Assembly (NCBI RefSeq): GCF_016458205.1
Contig: NZ_JAEMED010000009.1
Span: 1 to 58,902, forward strand
Origin: Streptococcus sp. 121
Lineage (GTDB): Bacteria; Bacillota; Bacilli; Lactobacillales; Streptococcaceae
Reading direction: 5' to 3'
Length of the DNA: 58,902 bases
A model generated the notes under the pieces. It was given only the letters and a program-made list of their open reading frames with translations, was not told where the DNA came from and searched no databases. Below, in pieces: positions 51,902 through 58,902 of this stretch. Positions within the stretch are counted from its first letter, which is position 1; the number at the start of each line of letters is the position of its first letter. The translations under genes and the position numbers were made by a program.

Positions 51902-52342
51902 TTGAGTAGAAAACGTAAAAGTGAAATTTCAGATGATAAACTCAATTCGTGGTTGGTGTGGGCAGTGTCTGCAACAGCAATTGTAGTCATTATTATTTCT
52001 GGAGTTTTGATTTTCCTATCCGTTGGCGGTAGCAATCAACAAGAAGCTGTACAAGGCTTCTATAGTTCTGAGGTATCTGCTGGCAACGCAGCTTCTTCAA
52101 CAGAGACTACTGCTGAGTCAACGGATGAGGAAGCGGCTAGTGAAGATGAAGAGACTACAACTAGTTCCAGCCGTCGGAATACCACTGGAGGAGCGACCAT
52201 TACTGTTCAAGCGGGTGAGGGAGAAGCAGCCATTGCGGCGCGTGCAGGAATTTCCATTGCGGAACTGGAAGCTTTGAACCCAGGAAATATGAGTACCGGA
52301 TCTTGGTATGCTAATCCTGGTGATGAAGTACGAATTGAGTAG
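51902..52342 (+). CDS. SAG1386/EF1546-family LysM surface protein
   Basis: 146 residues from a TTG start. Basic cytosolic N terminus ([13 protein letters not shown]), one membrane helix (about 18-40), a Ser/Thr/Glu-rich linker (about 45-95), then a LysM-like domain ([29 protein letters not shown]). Membrane anchored and facing the wall. Nine bases before cmk, probably cotranscribed; this pairing is usual in streptococci. AGAGGTAGATTGTT serves as ribosome site. Confidence 0.82.
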   Translation: MSRKRKSEISDDKLNSWLVWAVSATAIVVIIISGVLIFLSVGGSNQQEAVQGFYSSEVSAGNAASSTETTAESTDEEAASEDEETTTSSSRRNTTGGATITVQAGEGEAAIAARAGISIAELEALNPGNMSTGSWYANPGDEVRIE

Positions 52343-52350
52343 GAGTCATC

Positions 52351-53031
52351 ATGCAAGCATTACAAATTGCCATTGACGGCCCAGCATCTAGTGGAAAAAG
52401 CACCGTTGCCAAACTTCTAGCCAAAAAACATGGCTATACGTATTTGGATACAGGAGCTATGTATCGGGCAGCAACCTATCTGGCCCTTCAGGAAGGACTG
52501 GATTTGGAAGATGCTGCTGGAATTGTAGCCGCCTTGGATGCTGCCCCAATCTCATTCGGACGCAATACGGGCGGCGAACAATGGGTCTATGTTGGAGATG
52601 TTGAGATCACAGATGCTATTCGCCAACCCGATGTTACTCAGGCTGTATCGACAGTCGCTGCCTTGCCGGAGGTTCGGGAAAAATTAGTCCAACAACAACA
52701 AGCTCTGGCCCAAGCGGGAGAGATTGTGATGGACGGTCGGGATATCGGAACCACCGTTTTACCGAATGCCCAAATCAAGATTTTCTTAGTCGCTTCTGTG
52801 GAGGAACGAGCAGAGCGCCGCTACAAAGAGAATTTGACCCGAGGCATCGAAACCGATCTGGAGGTCTTAAAGGCAGAGATTGCTGAAAGAGACTATAAAG
52901 ACAGTCACCGGGAAGTTTCCCCCTTGAAACCGGCAGCAGATGCTATCCATTTTGATACCACAGGAGTATCCATTGATGGGGTTGTCGCTTTTGTTGAATC
53001 TAAAATTGAAAAAATAAAAAATAATACTTGA
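52351..53031 (+). CDS. cmk: Cytidylate kinase
   Basis: 226 residues. P-loop [12 protein letters not shown] (about 9-20), CMP site [21 protein letters not shown], lid [10 protein letters not shown]. Phosphorylates CMP and dCMP. TAGGAGTCATC upstream. The infC promoter -35 overlaps its stop codon. Confidence 0.96.
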   Translation: MQALQIAIDGPASSGKSTVAKLLAKKHGYTYLDTGAMYRAATYLALQEGLDLEDAAGIVAALDAAPISFGRNTGGEQWVYVGDVEITDAIRQPDVTQAVSTVAALPEVREKLVQQQQALAQAGEIVMDGRDIGTTVLPNAQIKIFLVASVEERAERRYKENLTRGIETDLEVLKAEIAERDYKDSHREVSPLKPAADAIHFDTTGVSIDGVVAFVESKIEKIKNNT

Positions 53032-53188
53032 CAGAGAGTTCTGATGTGGTACAATGGTTTACATGAGAAAAGCAGAAGTGAGAGCTTCTCGCCTTGCGAC
53101 TAACGTTGTCTGGCTCTACGATTCAAGTCCTGTCAAGGATTCTATTCGTGTGAGTGGGTGTGCGTTAGCAGACCCACTCTTGTTTTTC
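53028..53188 (+). promoter_or_regulatory. infC operon promoter and attenuator-type leader (L20-leader-like)
   Basis: Promoter TTGACA (53028-53033), 16 bp, TGG-TACAAT (-10 at 53050-53055). A structured leader of about 100 bases ends in a terminator: GAGTGGGT (53152-53159) / ACCCACTC (53172-53179) then TTGTTTTT. It stops 28 bases before infC. In Bacillus, L20 binds such a leader and promotes early termination; by position and layout the same control is likely here. Confidence 0.7.
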
Positions 53189-53215
53189 TCGAAATAAAAA
53201 AAAGAGGTGAACACC

Positions 53216-53737
53216 ATAGCAAAACAAGACTTATTCATCAATGATGAAATTCGTGTGCGTGAAGTTCGCTTGATTGGTCTTGAAGGGGAGCAGCTTGGAA
53301 TCAAACCATTGAGTGAAGCTCAAGCCATCGCGGATGATGCCAATGTTGATTTGGTTCTTATCCAACCCCAAGCAAAACCACCGGTTGCTAAAATTATGGA
53401 CTACGGTAAGTTCAAATTTGAGTACCAGAAAAAGCAAAAGGAACAACGGAAGAAACAAAGCGTTGTGACCGTCAAAGAAGTTCGTCTAAGTCCAACCATC
53501 GACAAAGGTGACTTCGAGACAAAACTTCGGAATGCACGCAAATTCCTTGAAAAGGGAAATAAAGTCAAAGTGTCCATTCGATTCAAAGGTCGGATGATCA
53601 CCCACAAAGAAATTGGAGCTAAGGTTCTCGCTGATTTTGCTCAGGCAACACAAGATGTTTCCATTATCGAGCAAAGAGCGAAAATGGATGGACGTCAAAT
53701 GTTCATGCAATTGGCACCAATTCCAGACAAAAAATAA
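53216..53737 (+). CDS. infC: Translation initiation factor IF-3
   Basis: 173 residues if it starts at ATA 53216. AGAGGTGA (53203-53210) is correctly placed only for that codon; the in-frame GTG at 53207 lies inside the ribosome site. IF-3 genes use AUU/AUA/AUC starts so that IF-3 can repress its own translation. Sequence: (M)[20 protein letters not shown], then the linker ([17 protein letters not shown]) and C-terminal domain [21 protein letters not shown]. Binds 30S and proofreads start codons. Confidence 0.93.
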   Translation: MAKQDLFINDEIRVREVRLIGLEGEQLGIKPLSEAQAIADDANVDLVLIQPQAKPPVAKIMDYGKFKFEYQKKQKEQRKKQSVVTVKEVRLSPTIDKGDFETKLRNARKFLEKGNKVKVSIRFKGRMITHKEIGAKVLADFAQATQDVSIIEQRAKMDGRQMFMQLAPIPDKK

Positions 53738-53766
53738 AGTCTGATCATTAGAAAAGAGGAGAAATC

Positions 53767-53967
53767 ATGCCAAAACAAAAAACACACCGCGCATCTGCTA
53801 AACGTTTCAAACGTACTGGTTCAGGCGGACTTAAACGCTTCCGTGCTTACACTTCACACCGTTTCCACGGAAAAACTAAAAAACAACGTCGTCACCTTCG
53901 CAAAGCTTCTATGGTTTCTGCAGGAGACTTCAAACGTATTAAATCAATGCTTACAGGTCTTAAATAA
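53767..53967 (+). CDS. rpmI: 50S ribosomal protein L35
   Basis: 66 residues, [20 protein letters not shown], basic throughout, [15 protein letters not shown] typical of L35. GAGGAGAAATC before ATG. Middle gene of infC-rpmI-rplT. Confidence 0.97.
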   Translation: MPKQKTHRASAKRFKRTGSGGLKRFRAYTSHRFHGKTKKQRRHLRKASMVSAGDFKRIKSMLTGLK

Positions 53968-54004
53968 GACACACTCGTATAACTAGAATCTGGAGGAAAA
54001 CTAA

Positions 54005-54364
54005 ATGGCACGTGTTAAAGGTGGCGTTGTATCACGCAAACGTCGTAAACGTATTCTAAAACTCGCTAAGGGTTACTATGGAGCTAAACATATCTTGTTC
54101 CGCACAGCGAAAGAACAAGTGATGAACTCTTACTACTATGCATACCGTGACCGTCGTCAAAAGAAACGTGACTTCCGTAAACTATGGATTACACGTATCA
54201 ATGCGGCAGCTCGTATGAACGGACTTTCATACTCACAAATGATGCATGGTTTGAAATTGGCTGAAATCGAAGTAAACCGTAAAATGCTTGCGGACCTTGC
54301 TGTGAACGATGCAGCAGCCTTCACAGCCTTGGCAGACGCTGCTAAAGCGAAACTAGGTAAATAA
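54005..54364 (+). CDS. rplT: 50S ribosomal protein L20
   Basis: 119 residues, [20 protein letters not shown], with the L20 signature [31 protein letters not shown] (in parts) and globular C terminus. Assembly protein and the presumed autoregulator of the operon through the leader. Followed by the repeated terminator. Confidence 0.97.
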   Translation: MARVKGGVVSRKRRKRILKLAKGYYGAKHILFRTAKEQVMNSYYYAYRDRRQKKRDFRKLWITRINAAARMNGLSYSQMMHGLKLAEIEVNRKMLADLAVNDAAAFTALADAAKAKLGK

Positions 54365-54526
54365 AAAGGTCCAGTGGACCTTTTTATCCCGAGCTTAAAA
54401 ATTAGAGAGCGAGGAGGTCCAGTGGACCTTTTTATCCCGAGCTTAAAAATTAGAGAGCGAGGAGGTCCAGTGGACCTTTTTATCCCGAGCTTAAAAATTA
54501 GAGAGCGAGGAAGGTCCAGTGGAATA
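54363..54526 (+). repeat. Tandem 48-bp repeats each carrying a terminator hairpin
   Basis: GGTCCAGTGGACC occurs at 54368, 54416 and 54464 with exactly 48-bp spacing. A fourth, partial copy at 54513 (49 bp on) loses the second arm and T-run. Each full unit is AAGGTCCAGTGGACCTTTTT plus TATCCCGAGC, TTAAAAATTAGAGAGCGAGG. The first copy is the rplT terminator; the others are tandem duplicates. No unique spacers, so not a CRISPR. Confidence 0.85.
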
Positions 54527-54619
54527 AGTCCTGCAAGAGTTGTGGGATTTAGCAATAGGATTAAGCGAACCTAGTTCGCTACAATTATTCGTCACTCAAA
54601 AATAAAAAATGACGTTAGA

Positions 54620-54650
54620 AGAAACCCTTTGGATTTATCCAAGGGTTTCT
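54620..54650. other. Hairpin in the 5' region of the NAD(P)-binding gene
   Basis: AGAAACCCTTTGGAT / ATCCAAGGGTTTCT without a T-run, 20 bases before the start codon. Could limit read-through or act in the leader. Confidence 0.45.
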
Positions 54651-54670
54651 CTTGCAATCTTGGAGGAATC

Positions 54671-55309
54671 ATGAAATTTGCAATGATCGGTGCTTCTAGT
54701 CGCATTGGCTTGGAAGCGATTGACTTAATTCTAAGTGAAACAGATTGGGATTTGAATCTTTTTCTACGGAATCAGGAAAAATTATCCCATGTGACGTTAC
54801 CGAGTGACCGTGTGCATATCTTTGAAGGTAGTGCCGACAGTGTTGAGGATTTAGTACCGGCTCTGGAAGGAGTGGAATTTGTTTTCGCTAGCCTTGCAGG
54901 AGATATGGAAGCACATGCAAATGCCTTGGTTACTGCGATGAAAGAAGCAGGTGTGGCGCGCATGAGCTTTGTCACAACGCTTGGGATTCTTGATGAAGTG
55001 CCTGGTGATTTTGGGGCTTGGAACAATCAGGCAATTGGTGCTTATTTGCCACCTTATCAGGCTGCGGCAGAGATTATTGAGGCTTCAGACTTGGATTACA
55101 CCATTTTCAGACCTGCTTGGTTGACCAACCAAGCGGAAGTGGACTACGAGGTAACCTTGCGGGATGAGCCCTTTAAAGGGACTGAGATTTCTCGCCGCAG
55201 TGTAGCTGCAGCTGCGCTTGATTTGGCAAAAAATCCTGAGAAATACAGCCGTCAAAATATTGGTCTAAACAAACCAGGAACTAATGGTCCTAAACCTGCC
55301 TTTATGTAA
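54671..55309 (+). CDS. NAD(P)-binding oxidoreductase (atypical SDR/NmrA-like)
   Basis: 212 residues from ATG 54671 (TTGGAGGAATC; the longer frame starts within the hairpin). Rossmann start MKFAMIGASSRIGLEAIDLIL: GASSRIG in place of the usual GATGxxG. Conserved VEFVFASLAGDM, MSFVTTLGI, and YTIFRPAWLTN. Belongs to the NAD(P)H-binding/NmrA-like group with no Tyr-Lys catalytic pair evident. Substrate unknown. Confidence 0.8.
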   Translation: MKFAMIGASSRIGLEAIDLILSETDWDLNLFLRNQEKLSHVTLPSDRVHIFEGSADSVEDLVPALEGVEFVFASLAGDMEAHANALVTAMKEAGVARMSFVTTLGILDEVPGDFGAWNNQAIGAYLPPYQAAAEIIEASDLDYTIFRPAWLTNQAEVDYEVTLRDEPFKGTEISRRSVAAAALDLAKNPEKYSRQNIGLNKPGTNGPKPAFM

Positions 55310-55402
55310 TACTCATTGAAAATCAAATTTAACTGTTGTCAAGTCAGACAGTAGACTGTCTGCGGCTCACTTCCTAGTTTAAGATTGATTTTCATTGACT
55401 AT
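55308..55402 (+). repeat. BOX-like element, copy B2 (short)
   Basis: ATACTCATTGAAAATCAA to GATTGATTTTCATTGACTAT, with internal GTCAGACAGTAGACTGTCTG hairpin. Shares ends and the CTTCCTAGTTT block with B1 at 43012. Confidence 0.65.
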
Positions 55403-55436
55403 AAGTTACGGGTGGCTATCCAACCATAAATCATGA

Positions 55437-55473
55437 AAACATCCCGTCAGTTCAACTGATAGGATGTTTTTTA
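55437..55473. terminator. Bidirectional terminator
   Basis: AAACATCC..TCAGTT / AACTGA..GGATGTTTTTT, between the converging oxidoreductase and immunity genes. Confidence 0.75.
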
Positions 55474-55524
55474 TGCATAGGACTGGTCTTTAACCATAGT
55501 TAAAAATACAGTAGGAAGACAGCC

Positions 55525-55830
55525 TCACTTTAACCACAATCCGCTAGCCGCAATTAAGCCTCTTCCCAGATTTTCTTCGAAAAAACCAACGCTGGAAATC
55601 TCTTTGTAGAGCGCTGCGACTGGTGGACTAAGAGTTTTTTGGTGCTGAATGTTTTCAACAGATAATTGCCGAAGAGATTCTGCTAATTCCATCAGAAATC
55701 GTTTTTCATCATTTTTTTCAGAAAATAGATTTTTAAAGTGCAGTAAAATGTTTCGTTCAGATTCAGTTATCTTCGGATCAAGGATGAGATTGTAGATTTG
55801 GTTGTGGATGTTTTCAAAGTTTATTTTCAT
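55525..55830 (-). CDS. Bacteriocin immunity protein (EntA_Immun-like)
   Basis: 101 residues, mostly helical: NIHNQIYNLILDPKITESERNILLHFKNLF, FLMELAESLRQLSVENIQ, and PPVAALYKEISS. This is the four-helix pattern of class II bacteriocin immunity proteins, which protect the man-PTS or other receptor from the cognate peptide. Follows the bacteriocin gene by 3 bases on the same transcript. Confidence 0.8.
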   Translation of the reverse strand: MKINFENIHNQIYNLILDPKITESERNILLHFKNLFSEKNDEKRFLMELAESLRQLSVENIQHQKTLSPPVAALYKEISSVGFFEENLGRGLIAASGLWLK

Positions 55831-55833
55831 TCT

Positions 55834-56061
55834 CTACCCTCTATATCCTGGAAGGTAATAGCCTTGTCCGAGTGATTTTGCCCAACCAGTTGTGATTGTA
55901 TTGGTGGTTGCCTCAAAAATCCCTTTCGTGACTATATAATCCCATTTACCATTTGGATAGCGACAGGAATAACCATTTGCTCCTTCCATTATAAATTTAC
56001 AAGTCCCAGAGTTTCCTCCAGATATATTTGTAAGCGTACGTGAATTGAGTTTTGTTAGCAT
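55834..56061 (-). CDS. Class II bacteriocin precursor with double-glycine leader
   Basis: 75 residues from ATG 56061 (AATGGAGGTTATATCT before it). Leader MLTKLNSRTLTNISGG (16 residues) ends in Gly-Gly; the mature peptide would be 59 residues. It has two Cys 12 residues apart (CKFIMEGANGYSC), able to form one disulfide. It lacks the YGNGV box of class IIa, but has a GANGYSC/YPNGKW stretch and a glycine-rich end (LGQGYYLPGYRG). Needs a PCAT-type transporter for export; none is in the window. Confidence 0.78.
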   Translation of the reverse strand: MLTKLNSRTLTNISGGNSGTCKFIMEGANGYSCRYPNGKWDYIVTKGIFEATTNTITTGWAKSLGQGYYLPGYRG

Positions 56062-56251
56062 AGATATAACCTCCATTAGATATAGTGAATCGAAAAGTGT
56101 CGATAGTAAGAGTGAGAGGATTGATTTAAATGTCAGAACAAAAGTGTAATTTTTTCTCTCTTAACTCTTCATTCGTAATCTTAAAGCTTTTCTAGAAAAT
56201 CTTCAAGAAAAAACCAATTTTCAATTTCTTTATGTGATGCAGTAGAATCAT

Positions 56252-56280
56252 TTGAATATTCCCTCTATCTATCGTACAAT
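56252..56280 (+). promoter_or_regulatory. pgdA promoter
   Basis: TTGAAT (56252-56257), 17 bp, TACAAT (56275-56280). It lies inside the longest open frame of the next gene, so that frame's first codons are not translated. Confidence 0.6.
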
Positions 56281-56314
56281 AGAGGTTGTGAAACTAGGAG
56301 AGAGGGTTCGGTTT

Positions 56315-57715
56315 GTGAAGAAGATTAGTCCGAAAAATTGGTTGTTGTTTGTGATATTTTTGGGAATGCTAGTGGCGGCTTTATTGCTGTTGCCGATGGT
56401 TCCCGAACAGTTTGATCGCTGGCAGGCCAGTTCCAAGATTGAGCAACTCAAGCAGGAGAATGCGGCCCTGGCCAAGGAATCCAAGAGTGCCAAGCAATAC
56501 GGTCGGATTGGTCAAGCCGAGGTGGTGGCTTACTATCCTAGTAATTTGGAAGCCAGTACCAACCAGCAAATTCAGGACCTGATCTTAGCTGATACGCAGA
56601 CCTTGAATCCTGAAGGGGAAGACAAGGATTTGAATGCCTTAATTTTTTATTTAGTGGATAAAGAAGAAGGGGCTTTTGCCAATACCCAGCAGGTTAAGCT
56701 GGTGAAAAAGGAGTATCCTGTTTCCCCAACCTATGTAGGAACTGAGAAAGAGACAACTCTCGCTTCTTACTACTATACAGATGAAGGGGAACAGCTTCGC
56801 TTGGATCAGCTCTTTCAGGATCCGGAAGCAGCCCACTCCAAAATGCTGGATATGATGAAGGCCAACCTTTTATCTCAGAATTTAAATGCCAATCGTGTGG
56901 CAGAAGTGATCGAGAGTTTGCAATACACAGACTTAGCAGATTGGGATTTCTACTATGATAAAAAGAGCTTCTGGATTCAACTCCCTCAAGCAGTCGGAGA
57001 GGTCAAGCAAGTCGCGGTGCCTTTAACCATTTTGTTTGATGTCATCAATCCAGACTTGCTCAAAGGAGCGGATGCAGAGTCCTACCAGGCTTACATGGCT
57101 CCTTCGACCAAGAAGGTCATCGCTCTCACTTTTGATGATGGTCCAGATACCCAGCTAACACCGAAGCTGCTAGATATTTTAGACAAGGAAAAAGTTCCTG
57201 CAACCTTCTTTGTTTTAGGACGGAATGTGGCAGGCAATGAAACGATTCTGCGCCGCATGAATAAACAAGGGTCAGAAGTGGCCAACCATACCTTCAACCA
57301 TCCGAATCTACAGCTCATGACAACTGATGGAGCCTTGGCTGAGATTCGCGAGACGCAAAGTGAAATCAAGAGGGCGACTGGTATTGATTCTAAACTCTTC
57401 CGTCCGCCGTTCGGAAATTATACAGCTCAGACTCAACTGTATGCAGGTTTACCAACGATTTTGTGGTCGGTCGATACCTTAGATTGGCAGAATCACAATC
57501 CAGAAATAATTCTAGACCAAGTGAAGACCTATGCACGACCTGGTGGTATTGTCCTTATGCACGATATCCACAAAGAGACGATTGATGCTGTACCGGCAGT
57601 TATTGACTACCTCAAGGAAGAAGGCTACGAGTTTGTGACCGTGACAGAATTACTCAAAACCAAGGGAATTGATCCACAAGGAATTTACTATGACCGTGAT
57701 GGTCTGATTGAATAA
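56315..57715 (+). CDS. pgdA: Peptidoglycan N-acetylglucosamine deacetylase (PgdA-like)
   Basis: 466 residues from GTG 56315, placed after the promoter and AGGAGAGAGGG. N-terminal membrane anchor (about 9-30, WLLFVIFLGMLVAALLLL), an extracellular middle domain (about 65-260), then the NodB/CE4 domain. Motifs: TFDDGPD, HTFNHPN, RPPFGNY, DTLDW and LMHDIH, giving the Asp-His-His metal site, catalytic Asp and His. Removes acetyl groups from wall GlcNAc, raising lysozyme resistance. Monocistronic. Confidence 0.9.
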   Translation: MKKISPKNWLLFVIFLGMLVAALLLLPMVPEQFDRWQASSKIEQLKQENAALAKESKSAKQYGRIGQAEVVAYYPSNLEASTNQQIQDLILADTQTLNPEGEDKDLNALIFYLVDKEEGAFANTQQVKLVKKEYPVSPTYVGTEKETTLASYYYTDEGEQLRLDQLFQDPEAAHSKMLDMMKANLLSQNLNANRVAEVIESLQYTDLADWDFYYDKKSFWIQLPQAVGEVKQVAVPLTILFDVINPDLLKGADAESYQAYMAPSTKKVIALTFDDGPDTQLTPKLLDILDKEKVPATFFVLGRNVAGNETILRRMNKQGSEVANHTFNHPNLQLMTTDGALAEIRETQSEIKRATGIDSKLFRPPFGNYTAQTQLYAGLPTILWSVDTLDWQNHNPEIILDQVKTYARPGGIVLMHDIHKETIDAVPAVIDYLKEEGYEFVTVTELLKTKGIDPQGIYYDRDGLIE

Positions 57716-57721
57716 CATACT

Positions 57722-57816
57722 CCGTTAGGTTATCTTTTATTACTGTGTTAGCTCGTCTTGCCATACTTGAGGATTGTCTACAACTCGCTGCCTTGTACAA
57801 AATGCAAACTAGAAGA
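57722..57816 (+). repeat. Dispersed repeat, family C, copy C2
   Basis: TTATCTTTTATTACTGTG..AGCTCGTCTTGCC..CTACAACTCGCTGCC..CTAGAAGACTAAC; matches the reverse complement of 1007-1120. Confidence 0.65.
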
Positions 57817-57818
57817 CT

Positions 57819-57853
57819 AACAAAAAGCAAGGATTGATTCCTTGCTTTTTGTT
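57819..57853. terminator. Bidirectional terminator
   Basis: AACAAAAAGCAAGGA / TCCTTGCTTTTTGTT between pgdA and the convergent DUF975 remnant, overlapping the stop of the latter. Confidence 0.85.
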
Positions 57854-58182
57854 ATAGCCCTAAAACTTCAGGGTTAGCCGCAGCCAATTCACGGTAAAAG
57901 GCTGCACGGGTTGTGTAAATATAAGGGGATAGCCAGAGGCTACCGATTCCAAAAGTTAGGATGGAAAGGAGAACCCAGCCAATAAAACTAAGGTCTAATA
58001 GAAAGAGGTCTAGTTTATGGCCATCCATCAGAATCCGTGATTTGGTGATGGCTTCAGTTGGTTCGATGTCTTTACCTTGGGCGACCAAATCTTCAATAAT
58101 ATAGTTGGTCATGGAATAGGAATAGGACTTAATCAAACCTGGTAGGATTAATAAGAGGGTCCAACAGAATAAGAAAATAGAC
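57852..58182 (-). pseudogene. DUF975 membrane protein, 5' part removed by IS insertion
   Basis: The remaining 109 codons encode the C-terminal part of a DUF975-type protein: LLLILPGLIKSYSYSMTNYII, ITKSRILMDGHKLDLFLLDLSFIGWVLLS, and SPYIYTTRAAFYREL, with two to three membrane helices. The frame then runs into the IS at 58183 and remains open by chance, giving a chimeric N terminus encoded by IS sequence. The native start, promoter and first helices are lost. Probably non-functional. Confidence 0.75.
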
Positions 58183-58902
58183 CCCAAATTATTCATACCT
58201 AACTTAAAAACCTTCCAGAAACCGTATTGATCACAGGGTTTCTGGAAGGTTCTGCTTTTCACCCATTGGGTGAAACATTCAACTAGACAAAAAAGGATTT
58301 CCCCTTTATGATATAAGTGCATAGAACAACAAAAAGAAAGGAAATCCACATGTTCAGTCTATCAAATAATAATGCTAAAAACAAGAATTTTTCTTTTGAG
58401 GGAGGAAATCTTACGAATTATGGCGGACTGATTCTCTTTAAAGAATTGTTTGAGGTCTTGAAGCTGGCTGAGTTAATTTCCAAATATTTAGTCACTAATG
58501 ATCAACGCCATTCCCCTCTTTACTCAGACACAATGATTGTTATCCAACTCATTTTTCAAATTCTAGCGGGTCATGATACAGACTATGCCTGTCAAGAATT
58601 GAAAGATGATGCTTATTTCCATCAGCTACTAGAGTCGAAACAAGTAGCCTCTCAATCAACCCTGTCGCGTTTCTTTTCACGTGCAACAGAAGAAACTGTT
58701 GAGGCTTTAAGACAGCTTAATTTTGAACTAATCCAACTCTTTTTACAATTTCATCAGTTGGATAATCTTATCATAGATGTCGATTCAACTCATTTTACAA
58801 CTTATGGGAAGCAAGAAGGTTCGGATTACAATGCCCATTACCGTGCTACAGGCTACCATCCTCTCTATGCTTTTGAAAGTCAAACGGGCTATTGTTTCAA
58901 TG
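58183..58902 (+). mobile_element. IS1380-family insertion sequence, copy 2 (right end of window, partial)
   Basis: Mirror image of 1-720. Outer end CCCAAATTATTCATACC at 58183; subterminal hairpins at 58211-58249 and 58257-58275 lie between the end and the transposase start, and may insulate the gene from outside transcription. Inserted in the DUF975 gene. Confidence 0.85.
58350..58902 (+). CDS. IS1380-family transposase, N-terminal part (runs off window)
   Basis: ATG 58350 after GAAAGGAAATCCAC; open to the window edge (184 codons), identical to the copy ending at base 1. See that entry for motifs. Confidence 0.8.
   Translation, partial: MFSLSNNNAKNKNFSFEGGNLTNYGGLILFKELFEVLKLAELISKYLVTNDQRHSPLYSDTMIVIQLIFQILAGHDTDYACQELKDDAYFHQLLESKQVASQSTLSRFFSRATEETVEALRQLNFELIQLFLQFHQLDNLIIDVDSTHFTTYGKQEGSDYNAHYRATGYHPLYAFESQTGYCFN

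Noticed and set aside
54363..54526. Possible CRISPR array
   Set aside because: The 48-bp units are identical throughout with no unique spacers and no cas genes nearby; each contains a terminator.
54374..54574. 66-residue frame with 16-residue protein repeats
   Set aside because: The periodic peptide is only the translation of the 48-bp terminator repeat.
1..58902. tRNA or rRNA genes
   Set aside because: I saw no cloverleaf with a TTCRANNC loop and matching arms, and no rRNA text, although a weak tRNA could be missed by eye.

Overview
The window reads as a low-GC Firmicute chromosome, and the gene set and neighbourhoods point to Streptococcus. These include comEA-comEC with a cin-box, holA-sodA, queA-nagB, rexB-rexA, cmk-infC-rpmI-rplT, a SAG1386/EF1546-type LysM protein, EbsA, a PgdA-type deacetylase and BOX-like intergenic repeats. 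I cannot name the species from sequence alone.

Both ends lie inside copies of one IS1380-family insertion sequence, in opposite orientation and cut at the same internal base. The first 720 and last 720 bases are inverted copies of each other, which is what an assembly contig ending in a repeat looks like. The right-hand copy has destroyed the 5' part of a DUF975 membrane-protein gene.

Region 1 (1-2162): IS copy, dispersed repeats, then a two-gene minus-strand operon: GIY-YIG protein and tRNA1(Val) adenine-N6 methyltransferase (trmN6). Region 2 (2163-13518): an 11.4-kb phage-satellite-like island (PICI / streptococcal chromosomal island type), bounded by an 18-bp direct repeat. It carries a tyrosine integrase, a divergent CI/Cro-type switch with four operator-like palindromes, an antirepressor-type BRO-N protein, small regulators, a primase and a P4/D5-type helicase. 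Downstream come an iteron-bearing presumptive replication origin, several unknown genes, a DUF1492-like regulator and a structured non-coding right end that may hold a packaging site. No capsid, tail, holin or lysin genes are present. The island sits at the promoter of trmN6, whose mRNA looks leaderless.

Region 3 (13519-25800): a coiled-coil membrane protein, a YghU-type glutathione transferase, a P-type ATPase, a PlsC-type acyltransferase, DNA uptake genes comEA-comEC, a ParD/ParE-type toxin-antitoxin pair, and a four-gene ABC-transporter plus DesK/DesR-like two-component cassette. Region 4 (25800-41000): adhE under two Rex-like boxes, holA, sodA, a HIT protein, and an FtsX-type ABC exporter with a divergent TetR regulator. 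It continues with queA, a small membrane protein, nagB with two NagR-like boxes, prfC, a DinJ/YafQ-type toxin-antitoxin pair and a decayed holin-like toxin locus. A degenerate copy of the 3' end of queA lies 4.5 kb from the intact gene and marks an old rearrangement. Region 5 (41000-58182): lepA, an M42 aminopeptidase, rexB-rexA recombination nuclease, ebsA, ferredoxin, a LysM protein, cmk, and the infC-rpmI-rplT operon. That operon has an attenuator-type leader, a probable AUA start and a tandemly repeated terminator. An NAD(P)-binding protein, an orphan two-peptide-leader bacteriocin locus with immunity gene, and a peptidoglycan deacetylase follow.

Intergenic space is rich in three families of dispersed modular repeats. 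All function calls come from reading motifs and gene order; no database search was possible.
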